Shown here one piece after another: positions 1-6,090 of a DNA stretch of 9,052 nt; the first letter of the stretch is position 1; every line of letters starts with the position of its first letter. Source of the stretch: 38-11 sp927435965 (GTDB lineage Bacteria; Bacillota; Clostridia; Tissierellales; Dethiosulfatibacteraceae); assembly GCA_927435965.1 (NCBI GenBank), contig CAKMKB010000207.1, positions 1-9,052 on the forward strand, written 5' to 3'. The notes beneath the pieces were generated by a model that was not told the DNA's origin, made no database searches, and worked only from the letters and a program-made list of their open reading frames with translations. Both the position numbers and the translations under genes were made by a program.

Positions 1-44
1 CTTATCCTGATGATTATTTTGACAAGTATAACAGGAGGTTCTGA
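1..44 (+). CDS. 3' end of an upstream gene (partial, unidentified)
   Basis: Reading from base 3, the first 39 bases are open and end at a TGA (42-44), giving the C-terminal residues YPDDYFDKYNRRF. The stop overlaps the ATG of the next gene by one base (TGATG), a common translational-coupling arrangement. The next gene's AGGAGG ribosome binding site (33-38) would lie inside this reading frame. Thirteen residues are too few to identify the protein. A second frame starting at base 1 is also open (hydrophobic, stop at 49-51), so the frame choice rests on the coupled stop/start and the tight packing of the downstream genes. Confidence 0.4.
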   Translation, partial: YPDDYFDKYNRRF

Positions 45-574
45 TGGCTGAAGAGTTTTACGCTAGAGAGGTTTTAAAAAAGAAAAGAAAATCCACCGCA
101 TTTTTTATTATTACCGGATTTCTATCAATAGTAATCTTGAACAATTTGATAACCTTAACCAATAAGCTTTCAAGCAACAGAAATATTGTCAGCGTTGGTC
201 TAATAATAGTTTTTGGAGTTATGATTTTTTTGTTAATGGAGAGATATCTATCGGTTTATGTATATAAGATAGGAAAAGATGCAATCATTTTTGCAAAAAA
301 AACTGGGAAAAAAGAAAATGACATCCTATATATTAAAATCAATGAAATTGAGAGTATTAAAGATTTGAGAGATATGGAACCCAACTCAGAGGTTAAAGAG
401 ACATACTACTTTGTCTATGGTGATATGGAGGAAGGGTGCAAGGTCTGTGAATTCAAGAAAGAGAATAAGCTCTACAGATTTGTCTTTTTACCGAGTGAAA
501 GGATACTAAGAATACTAGATAGGAAGTTGAATCATCATGGACATGGAAGACCAATTAAAAAAGTACAATTATAG
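44..574 (+). CDS. Uncharacterised two-helix membrane protein, 176 aa
   Basis: I do not recognise this protein. What can be seen: a basic N-terminus (KKKRK at 12-16), two hydrophobic segments at about residues 18-38 and 48-66, then a soluble, beta-rich and charged region of about 100 residues (70-165). That layout, two helices followed by a small sheet-rich domain, recalls bacterial PH-like membrane proteins, but this is a resemblance only. A Cys pair lies at C132/C135. The start is supported by AGGAGG (33-38) five bases upstream. It begins on the stop of the preceding gene, and its last 12 codons overlap the decarboxylase start by 38 nt, so it is probably co-transcribed and translationally coupled with both. 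The tail in the overlap (HHGHGRP, then IKKVQL) probably reflects the neighbouring coding constraint rather than a functional motif. Confidence 0.8.
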   Translation: MAEEFYAREVLKKKRKSTAFFIITGFLSIVILNNLITLTNKLSSNRNIVSVGLIIVFGVMIFLLMERYLSVYVYKIGKDAIIFAKKTGKKENDILYIKINEIESIKDLRDMEPNSEVKETYYFVYGDMEEGCKVCEFKKENKLYRFVFLPSERILRILDRKLNHHGHGRPIKKVQL

Positions 575-1952
575 TAACCCCTACAGATTCCATATGCCCG
601 GTCATAAAGGAAAGAACATCTTCTCACCAAATGATGAAATTATTTTGTATGGCAATGATATAACTGAAATCGAAGGCATGGATAATCTCCATAACCCGAA
701 AGGGGTTATAAAGGACATGCTTGACCAAATTGCCAATACTTATGGTGTCAGAAGAACATTCTTGTCAACCAATGGCAGCACGACTTCTCTGCATGCTGCA
801 ATACTTGGACTGACTAATCCCAAAGACCAAATCATTATAACTCGAGATTGTCATAAGGCAGTTTATAACGCGCTGATATTGGGAGATCTGAACCCGGTAT
901 ATTTACCGATAACATTCAATAAGAATATCGGACTAGTTAATTTAGATAATTTGATGGACTTTGAGACTACTTTGAAGGATACAGATGCCAAGGTTGTGGT
1001 AATCACATACCCCTCATATTTTGGCATATGCTGTGATATCAAGGAAATAGTCAGAATAGCCCATAAGCATAAAAAAATAATTATTGTAGATGAAGCTCAT
1101 GGCAGTCATTTGAAGTTTAGTGGCTTATTACCCATTTCTGCAGAAGATGCGGGTGCAGATGTCATCATACAAAGCGCCCATAAAACACTACCGGCGCTGA
1201 CCCAAACCTCGATGCTTCATATCAATGCAAATTTTGATACATCAAGAATTGAAAGCTACTTGTCAATTCTCATGACAACAAGCCCTTCCTATCTGATGAT
1301 GGTCTCATTGGAAAAATCAGTCAGATTCATGGCAGACAATGCAAAATTTCGTATGGAAGAGAACCTCAATGCAATTGATAGGTTATCAAAAGAATATATC
1401 AATGCTGGTAGGATTTTTAAGGATAGAAATTATTTTTTGGCAAACAATGTGTATGACTTTGATTCGTCAAAACTACTATTCAGATTAGCTGAGGCTGGTA
1501 TTGTTGCAACAGATGGCAAGAAACTTTTGAGAAAACGCTATAATATTGAGATGGAGATGGCGAACACAGAGTATATAAATGGATTTATGACGGTTAGTGA
1601 TGAGGTAGACGATTTGCGTTTTCTATTTCAGTCAGTTGATGATATAATTAGAAGTGAGGGAGGCGATACCATCATTGACCCAAGTGCTTACGCTAGAATG
1701 GTTGTCGCACCTAAAATTGATATTAACATTAGGAGCGCTTTTTATGCAAAAAAAACTGTTTTGCCGTTGAGTTCCTCGACAGGTGAGATTTCAGGGAATT
1801 ATATTATTCCTTACCCACCAGGTATTCCATTGATATGTCCCGGTGAAAGAATATCAAATGAATCAATAGATTTGATCAATGAGTTGGATAAAATGGGAAT
1901 AGAAATATTGGGTTTAGAAAATGGAAACATTAAAGTCATAAAAGACACTTAA
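537..1952 (+). CDS. Orn/Lys/Arg decarboxylase-family PLP enzyme (YaaO-like)
   Basis: A 471-residue fold-type I PLP enzyme of the Orn/Lys/Arg decarboxylase family, the short form lacking the N-terminal wing domain of the E. coli inducible enzymes. Family signatures: RFHMPGHKG near the N-terminus (17-25), STNGSTTS (77-84) for phosphate binding, DEAH (185-188) with Asp for the pyridine nitrogen, and SAHKTLPALTQ (213-223) with K216 as the expected Schiff-base lysine. The C-terminal domain (about 385-471) contains the characteristic YPPGIPLICPGE stretch (426-437). All key residues look intact, so an active amino-acid decarboxylase is likely. Substrate (arginine, lysine or ornithine) cannot be read from sequence; B. 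subtilis SpeA of this family uses arginine. The ATG at 537 has AGGAAG (521-526) ten bases upstream. It sits 12 nt before tmk, the same neighbour as yaaO in B. subtilis. Confidence 0.93.
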   Translation: MDMEDQLKKYNYSNPYRFHMPGHKGKNIFSPNDEIILYGNDITEIEGMDNLHNPKGVIKDMLDQIANTYGVRRTFLSTNGSTTSLHAAILGLTNPKDQIIITRDCHKAVYNALILGDLNPVYLPITFNKNIGLVNLDNLMDFETTLKDTDAKVVVITYPSYFGICCDIKEIVRIAHKHKKIIIVDEAHGSHLKFSGLLPISAEDAGADVIIQSAHKTLPALTQTSMLHINANFDTSRIESYLSILMTTSPSYLMMVSLEKSVRFMADNAKFRMEENLNAIDRLSKEYINAGRIFKDRNYFLANNVYDFDSSKLLFRLAEAGIVATDGKKLLRKRYNIEMEMANTEYINGFMTVSDEVDDLRFLFQSVDDIIRSEGGDTIIDPSAYARMVVAPKIDINIRSAFYAKKTVLPLSSSTGEISGNYIIPYPPGIPLICPGERISNESIDLINELDKMGIEILGLENGNIKVIKDT

Positions 1953-1964
1953 TAGGAGAGGCTG

Positions 1965-2582
1965 ATGAAGAAAGGTTTATTTATTGTATTGGAAGGCCCA
2001 GATGGTGCCGGTAAAAGCACTGTATCAGAAATGATAGCGAAATACCTGCAACATAAAGGCCATGAGATAGAATTCACACGAGAACCTGGTGGAACACCCA
2101 TAGGAGAAAAAATCAGAGGAATTATTCTAGACAATGAAAATACTGAGATGGCTGCAACAACTGAAGCTCTACTATATGCCGCTTCTAGGGCTCAACATGT
2201 GTCCGAGAAAATAAGACCAATTCTCATGTCAGGAAAGACACTGATATGTGAAAGATTCTACCATTCAAGCCTTGTTTATCAAGGAATTGGTAGAAAACTG
2301 GGCGTGGAAGAAGTTAGAAGTATTAATGAATTTGCCATCGAAGGAACTTACCCTGATCTTGTACTGTTTCTGGATATTGATCCGGCTGAAGCATTATATA
2401 GGAAAAAAAGCCTAGATGGTGGTGATAGATTGGAACAAGAGCATGTTTCATTTCATACAGATGTATACAATGGCTATAAGGAAATCATTAAAGTATCACC
2501 TGAAATAAAGGTAATTGACGCATCCAAATCAAAAGATGAAGTATTTAAAAGTGTTATAGAGCAGCTTGAGAAAATATTATAA
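1965..2582 (+). CDS. tmk: Thymidylate kinase (dTMP kinase)
   Basis: Phosphorylates dTMP to dTDP with ATP in the cytoplasm, an essential step of dTTP synthesis. At 205 residues it has normal family length. Visible motifs: P-loop GPDGAGKST (11-19), the dTMP-binding TREPGGTPIGEKIR segment (38-51), EALLYAASRAQH (67-78), the ERFYHSSLVYQG stretch (96-107) matching the family DR(Y/F/H)...SS.AYQG motif, and a lid region around GGDRLE. The P-loop lacks the extra Arg of the E. coli type, which suggests the class with its catalytic arginine in the lid. One oddity is E96 where the family nearly always has Asp. The start has AGGAG (1954-1958) six bases upstream. It lies between the YaaO-like gene and darA as in B. 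subtilis. Confidence 0.97.
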   Translation: MKKGLFIVLEGPDGAGKSTVSEMIAKYLQHKGHEIEFTREPGGTPIGEKIRGIILDNENTEMAATTEALLYAASRAQHVSEKIRPILMSGKTLICERFYHSSLVYQGIGRKLGVEEVRSINEFAIEGTYPDLVLFLDIDPAEALYRKKSLDGGDRLEQEHVSFHTDVYNGYKEIIKVSPEIKVIDASKSKDEVFKSVIEQLEKIL

Positions 2583-2595
2583 GGGAGGAATTTCT

Positions 2596-2928
2596 ATGAA
2601 ACTCATTATTGCAGTCATACAGGACGAAGACGCCAACAGGGTGTCAAATGATTTGAGAAATAAGAATTTTGGATTGACCAAGCTTGCGTCCACAGGTGGT
2701 TTTTTAAGTTCAGGAAATACAACACTTCTGATTGGCGTTGAAAAAGATAGAGTGGAGAGCGCAATTGAAATCATTAAGGAAAACTGCAAGACCAGAAAAA
2801 AAATAACAACAGATTCCATACCCAGTACCTATACTGCAGCAAGTGGATATATTCCTAGAACCATAGAGGTCTTGGTCGGTGGTGCAACGATATTTGTTGT
2901 CGATGTGGATAAATTTGAAAAAATGTAG
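2596..2928 (+). CDS. darA: Cyclic-di-AMP receptor, PII-like (DarA/PstA/YaaQ)
   Basis: A 110-residue PII-like signalling protein. Family members form trimers that bind c-di-AMP between subunits; the downstream target is not established. Landmarks: the MKLIIAVIQDED N-terminus, KLASTGGFLSSGNTT (29-43), the glycine-rich nucleotide-site segment, and VGGATIFVVDVDKF (94-107) near the C-terminus. The chosen ATG follows AGGGAGGA (2582-2589) at six bases and gives the usual family length and N-terminus; the upstream extension to 2566 lies within tmk and is not needed. Compared without gaps to the S. aureus and B. subtilis proteins as I remember them, N24, T28, F36 and N41 are kept, but position 26, an Arg in both, is Gly here. 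Gaps to tmk and holB are 13 and 14 nt. Confidence 0.95.
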   Translation: MKLIIAVIQDEDANRVSNDLRNKNFGLTKLASTGGFLSSGNTTLLIGVEKDRVESAIEIIKENCKTRKKITTDSIPSTYTAASGYIPRTIEVLVGGATIFVVDVDKFEKM

Positions 2929-2942
2929 ACAAAGGAAATGAC

Positions 2943-3932
2943 ATGCAGTATAGTTTGATAATAGGTCAGCATAATATAAAGAAACACTTGAAGCAGATTT
3001 CGGAAAGCAATCAGATTTCCCACGGATACATATTCGAAGGACCCAGGGGAACAGGCAAATTTGATATGGCAAAGATCTTTGCTCAGTCAATTTTGTGTAA
3101 AATCAAAGGACCTGAGCCATGTGAGATATGTTCGTCCTGTATAAAAGCCAACAGTGGCAATCATCCTGATATACAATATCTTGATTTACAAGAAGACTCC
3201 ATTAAGCGACAGGATATCGATTCAATACTAAACAAAATCTATACCAAACCCTATGAAAGTGACAGAAAGATTTTCATCATCAATGAATCTCAAAAAATGA
3301 CAGTTCAGGCCGCCAATGCATTCCTTAAAACATTGGAAGAGCCACCTGAAGACACAATAATTATTCTGATAACGACCAATATCAACTTGTTGCTTCCTAC
3401 TATAGCATCCAGGTGTCAGTATTTTAGATTTGAAGAAATCAGTTTTAATGAAATACAAAGGATTCTTATAACGGATTTCAACTCAAGTGAATCCGAGGCA
3501 ATACTACTCGCGGGTTATTCAAAAGGGATACTACAAAGGGCAATCAACATAAAAAACAAGACCTTTGATTTATTGACACTAAGAAATCAGGTGCTGGAAA
3601 TAATTGATGAGCTGATGGATGGTGGAAGATTCACTTCCTTCAAATTCGAAAAATATTTTGATCAAAATAAGGAACATATAGAAGAAATCATTGAAATAAT
3701 GATGATCTGGTTTCGTGATGTTCTATTCTACAAAGCAGATCTCAAGGAAAAGATAATCAATATAGATAAGACTGAATGGGTTATAAAACACAGCAAAAGA
3801 GCAAATAGCATCAAATGTGCCGAGATTTACGGGCATTTGCAGATGACATACGAAGATATAAATAATAATTCGAATTTTAAATATGCGATAGACCATTTGC
3901 TATTTGAAATTCAGGAGGTTAGGCATGGTTAA
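2943..3932 (+). CDS. holB: DNA polymerase III subunit delta'
   Basis: A 329-residue AAA+ clamp-loader subunit; with DnaX (tau/gamma) and delta it opens the beta clamp and loads it on primed DNA. Visible features: IIGQHNIKKHLKQ at the N-terminus, a Walker A-like GPRGTGK (33-39), a zinc-module cysteine set C52/C60/C63/C66, a Walker B-like IFIINE (110-115), the AANAFLKTLEEPP helix (123-135), and ASRCQYFRF with SRC at 156-158. Length and lack of a C-terminal extension separate it from DnaX. The residue after the Walker A Lys is F40 instead of Ser/Thr, so nucleotide binding may be impaired; delta' is catalytically inert in several bacteria. The start has AAAGGA (2931-2936) six bases upstream. Its 3' end overlaps ricT by 8 nt. 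Confidence 0.95.
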   Translation: MQYSLIIGQHNIKKHLKQISESNQISHGYIFEGPRGTGKFDMAKIFAQSILCKIKGPEPCEICSSCIKANSGNHPDIQYLDLQEDSIKRQDIDSILNKIYTKPYESDRKIFIINESQKMTVQAANAFLKTLEEPPEDTIIILITTNINLLLPTIASRCQYFRFEEISFNEIQRILITDFNSSESEAILLAGYSKGILQRAINIKNKTFDLLTLRNQVLEIIDELMDGGRFTSFKFEKYFDQNKEHIEEIIEIMMIWFRDVLFYKADLKEKIINIDKTEWVIKHSKRANSIKCAEIYGHLQMTYEDINNNSNFKYAIDHLLFEIQEVRHG

Positions 3933-4740
3933 AGTTGTAGGTGTAAGATTTAAAAAGGCAGGAAAAATATATTATTTTGATCCTGACAGAAAAATGATAA
4001 AAGAAGACGACTATGTAATTGTTGAAACTGCAAGAGGGATAGAATTCGGGCATGTTGTTGTCGGTCCAAAACTAGTCAAAGAAGATGAAATTATTCAGCC
4101 CTTGAAGAAAGTTTTAAGAGTGGCTTCAATAGATGATATAGAGAAAAATAATAAAAACCAAGAGGATGAAAAAAAAGCATTCTCCACTTGTATGGAAAAA
4201 ATTGCCGAGCATAATTTGGATATGAAGCTGATCGATGTAGAATATACATTTGATAACAATAAAGTCATTTTTTATTTTACAGCAGACGGACGCGTGGATT
4301 TTAGAGACTTGGTCAAAGACCTTGCAGCAGTATTTAAGACAAGAATTGAGTTGAGACAGATTGGCGTCAGAGATGAGGCAAAGATGATTGGTGGGTTGGG
4401 TCCGTGTGGGAGACCACTATGTTGCACGACTTTTTTGGGTGATTTTGCTCCTGTTTCTATCAAGATGGCAAAAGAGCAGAACCTTTCCCTGAATCCGACT
4501 AAAATATCCGGCATTTGCTCCAGATTGATGTGTTGCTTGAATTATGAAAAAGATCTTTACGAAGAAAATCTGGATAGGCTTCCCAATATTGGCGAAAAAG
4601 TCGTGACCCCTAATGGAATAGGCGAGGTTGTTCATATTAATCCGCTGATATGCAAATTGAAAGTTAAACTAAAGAAAAAAGATGAGGATATATCTGAGGT
4701 TTTGGAATTTGAAGAAAAGGATATTTCAAAAACTAGATAA
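3925..4740 (+). CDS. ricT: PSP1-domain protein RicT (YaaT)
   Basis: A 271-residue PSP1-domain protein. In B. subtilis RicT joins RicA and RicF in the iron-sulphur Y-complex that works with RNase Y in mRNA maturation and affects sporulation, competence and biofilm formation. Visible features: the MVKVVGVRFKKAGKIYYF start, the PSP1 core (about 60-150), and the diagnostic Cys-rich region GPCGRPLCC (159-167) followed by GICSRLMCCLNYE (196-208), with Cys at 161, 166, 167, 198, 203 and 204, candidates for the Fe-S ligands of the complex. The ATG at 3925 follows AGGAGG (3913-3918) and gives the expected N-terminus; a TTG at 3904 would extend it into holB and put the Shine-Dalgarno inside the gene, so I reject it. 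ricA and ricF are not in this window. Confidence 0.95.
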   Translation: MVKVVGVRFKKAGKIYYFDPDRKMIKEDDYVIVETARGIEFGHVVVGPKLVKEDEIIQPLKKVLRVASIDDIEKNNKNQEDEKKAFSTCMEKIAEHNLDMKLIDVEYTFDNNKVIFYFTADGRVDFRDLVKDLAAVFKTRIELRQIGVRDEAKMIGGLGPCGRPLCCTTFLGDFAPVSIKMAKEQNLSLNPTKISGICSRLMCCLNYEKDLYEENLDRLPNIGEKVVTPNGIGEVVHINPLICKLKVKLKKKDEDISEVLEFEEKDISKTR

Positions 4741-4743
4741 AGA

Positions 4744-4762
4744 TTGTCAAATACTTGTCAAA
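4744..4762 (+). repeat. Tandem 8-bp direct repeat upstream of the ferredoxin promoter
   Basis: TTGTCAAA occurs at 4744-4751 and again at 4755-4762, 11 bp start to start, about one helical turn. It ends five bases before the -35 hexamer of the ferredoxin promoter. The second copy also forms a short inverted repeat with the -35 itself (GTCAA 4757-4761 / TTGAC 4767-4771). Spacing and position fit a regulator binding site, but no protein can be named, and in AT-rich DNA a chance match is possible. Confidence 0.4.
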
Positions 4763-4766
4763 ACCA

Positions 4767-4795
4767 TTGACTAAGGGATAAAAATATTGTAGAGT
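4767..4795 (+). promoter_or_regulatory. Predicted sigma-A promoter for the ferredoxin gene
   Basis: TTGACT (-35, 4767-4772), a 17-bp spacer, then TAGAGT (-10, 4790-4795). The -35 matches the consensus at five of six positions and the -10 at four of six. Transcription would start near 4802, leaving a leader of about 24 nt that contains the AAGGAGG Shine-Dalgarno. No terminator lies between ricT and this site, so the ferredoxin could also be reached by read-through. Confidence 0.6.
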
Positions 4796-4825
4796 TTATT
4801 TAGCTTATTAAGGAGGTGTTTGATT

Positions 4826-4996
4826 ATGGCTTATGTAATTACAGATGCTTGTATCAGTTGTGGTGCTTGTGAGGCAGAATGTCCAGTTGGATGCATTAGT
4901 GCAGGGGATGACATTTATGTCATAGATGAATCTGCATGTATCGATTGTGGTGCTTGCGCAAGTGTTTGCCCAGTTGATGCACCTATTCAACAGTAA
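4826..4996 (+). CDS. Clostridial-type 2[4Fe-4S] ferredoxin, 56 aa
   Basis: A small soluble low-potential electron carrier typical of anaerobic clostridial metabolism, for example with pyruvate:ferredoxin oxidoreductase or hydrogenase. The protein has two pseudo-symmetric halves, each with a cluster motif: C9-ISC-GAC-EAEC19-P and C38-IDC-GAC-ASVC48-P, giving ligands C9, C12, C15, C19, C38, C41, C44 and C48. An extra Cys, C23, follows the first cluster at a position usually Ala in Clostridium ferredoxins. The MAYVITDACISCGAC start and APIQQ end match the family at full length. AGGAGG (4811-4816) lies nine bases before the ATG. It has its own promoter and a strong terminator, so it can be expressed independently of the upstream cluster; its specific redox partners are not indicated by the neighbours. 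Confidence 0.96.
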   Translation: MAYVITDACISCGACEAECPVGCISAGDDIYVIDESACIDCGACASVCPVDAPIQQ

Positions 4997-5007
4997 TTGT
5001 TCAAATC

Positions 5008-5037
5008 AAAAAAAAGTTCTCAGCGAGAACTTTTTTT
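5008..5037. terminator. Bidirectional intrinsic terminator between ferredoxin and degV
   Basis: AGTTCTC (5015-5021), loop AGC, GAGAACT (5025-5031): a perfect 7-bp stem flanked by an A-run (5008-5014) on the left and a T-run (5031-5037) on the right, which extend the pairing. Because both flanks carry the right homopolymer, it can terminate the ferredoxin transcript on the plus strand and the degV-family transcript on the minus strand, whose stop codon is only about 12 bp away. Confidence 0.9.
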
Positions 5038-5048
5038 AATGGCTTGAT

Positions 5049-5894
5049 TCAGAATGCTATAACGATTCCGCCATCATCAGCGTATACGGTGCTGATACCT
5101 CTGGCTTCAAATATCATAATTTCCTTAAATGGATATTTTTCCAGGATGTCTTTTTTTAATGCTTGCGCTTTATCAAGAGCGTTGACATGTGTTATTCCTA
5201 AAACTGTATCTTCATAATCTACTGCATGCTCTCCAATTAGTTGAACAAGTCTGCTAAACGCTTTTTTCTTACCTCTGACCTTATCTAGAACATCAATCTC
5301 ACCTTCATCAGTGGCACCCATAATTGGAGATATGTGCATGAAGGTTGCGAAGGATGCTTTGACACGGCTCAGTCTCCCAGCTTTAGCCAGATGCTCGTAA
5401 GAATCCAAAATAAACATTGTCTTAAGCTTTTCAATATAGGCTGTGGTTTGCTCAACGATTTCTTCTTTCGTGTAACTGGCATCCAATAATTCCTTAATCT
5501 TTATGCTGATCAAAGATTGTGCGGCAGATGCGGATTTTGAATTAAATATATGAACAAACGAATCAGGGAAGTTTTCCTTCATCATCGTGCAGGCTGCCAT
5601 AGCACTACCATAAGAACCACTCAATTTATCGGACAATGTTACAACAAAGCTATTCTTGTATTTTTTGAATGCTTCGTAATATTCCCCTGGAGACGGGCAC
5701 GCGGTCTTCAATGAATGCTTGCTTTTTTTGATCATATCTAGTAAATATTGGGTATCTAGATTGTCATCTACAATTTCGTCATCATCAATAAGAATCCTTA
5801 GAGGTATTGTCTCAAAATTGTCTTTAATTTGTTCATTGATATCTGTGCAACTGTCAACGATAATACCATTCTCAAAATCTGAAATGTTTTCCAT
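5049..5894 (-). CDS. DegV family fatty-acid-binding protein
   Basis: A 281-residue DegV-family protein. Characterised members (FakB) bind a fatty acid and present it to the kinase FakA, feeding exogenous acids into phospholipid synthesis; here the role is by family only and no fakA is nearby. Motifs: VDSCTD (13-18), KTACPSPGEYYEAF (63-76), TLSDKLSGSYGSA (86-98), MFILDSYEHLAKAGRLS (160-176) with R174, and a basic KVRGKKKA (205-212). The C-terminal loop reads STVYADDGG (268-276) where FakB-type proteins have a T-H-x-G-P-G pattern, so the usual His aligns with Y271; this may mark a sub-family with different ligand chemistry. The ATG has a Shine-Dalgarno (AAAGGAAC on the minus strand, about 5903-5910). 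It is transcribed alone, convergent with the ferredoxin gene and divergent from trkA. Confidence 0.93.
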   Translation of the reverse strand: MENISDFENGIIVDSCTDINEQIKDNFETIPLRILIDDDEIVDDNLDTQYLLDMIKKSKHSLKTACPSPGEYYEAFKKYKNSFVVTLSDKLSGSYGSAMAACTMMKENFPDSFVHIFNSKSASAAQSLISIKIKELLDASYTKEEIVEQTTAYIEKLKTMFILDSYEHLAKAGRLSRVKASFATFMHISPIMGATDEGEIDVLDKVRGKKKAFSRLVQLIGEHAVDYEDTVLGITHVNALDKAQALKKDILEKYPFKEIMIFEARGISTVYADDGGIVIAF

Positions 5895-5926
5895 TATTTT
5901 TTGTTCCTTTCATTATTTATTAACTA

Positions 5927-5935
5927 ATTATATCA
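5927..5935 (-). promoter_or_regulatory. Extended -10 promoter for the degV-family gene
   Basis: On the minus strand this reads TGATATAAT, a perfect TATAAT with the TG-N extension. A -35 at 17 bp spacing (ATTACT) matches poorly, as is tolerated with an extended -10. The expected start near 5920 gives a leader of about 26 nt containing the Shine-Dalgarno. Confidence 0.65.
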
Positions 5936-6046
5936 GTTATTGTTAGAAAAGTAATAATTTTTTTTAAATATTTGACTTTATTGACGATTTATATTAACTT
6001 ATATTGTTGTGATGAACTGAATTTACTTTTAAAGATTGTGCAATAG

Positions 6047-6055
6047 TGTTATAAT
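6047..6055 (+). promoter_or_regulatory. Extended -10 promoter for trkA-trkH
   Basis: TGTTATAAT, a consensus -10 with the TG-N extension; the -35 region (TTTAAA-like, about 6028-6033) is weak. Transcription would start near 6062 with a leader of about 29 nt. That leader holds an 8-bp palindrome ATCATGAT (6070-6077) just before the Shine-Dalgarno, which could be an operator or chance. Between the two divergent promoters, two TTGAC boxes (5972 and 5981) have no suitably spaced -10; I assign them no role. Confidence 0.65.
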
Positions 6056-6090
6056 TATTGAAATATTTTATCATGATTTTGGAGGACTCA

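Noticed and set aside
2710..3090. Minus-strand open frame of 126 codons across the darA/holB junction
   Set aside because: It is antisense to two well-supported genes, has no recognisable domain and a Cys-rich, unlikely composition. I judge it a chance reading of the opposite strand.
3904..3924. Upstream TTG extension of ricT
   Set aside because: The AGGAGG at 3913-3918 would be internal; the ATG at 3925 gives the family N-terminus.
4808..4990. Minus-strand open frame over the ferredoxin gene
   Set aside because: The plus strand encodes a textbook 2[4Fe-4S] ferredoxin with RBS, promoter and terminator; the antisense frame mirrors its repetitive Cys codons.
5972..5986. Two TTGAC boxes in the degV-trkA intergenic region as -35 elements
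   Set aside because: No -10 lies at 16-18 bp; nearby TATATT sequences are only 12-13 bp away, and both flanking genes already have extended -10 promoters.
6058..6090. Upstream TTG extension of trkA
   Set aside because: It would place the GGAGGA Shine-Dalgarno inside the gene, begin before the predicted transcript start near 6062, and add 11 residues before the conserved Rossmann strand.
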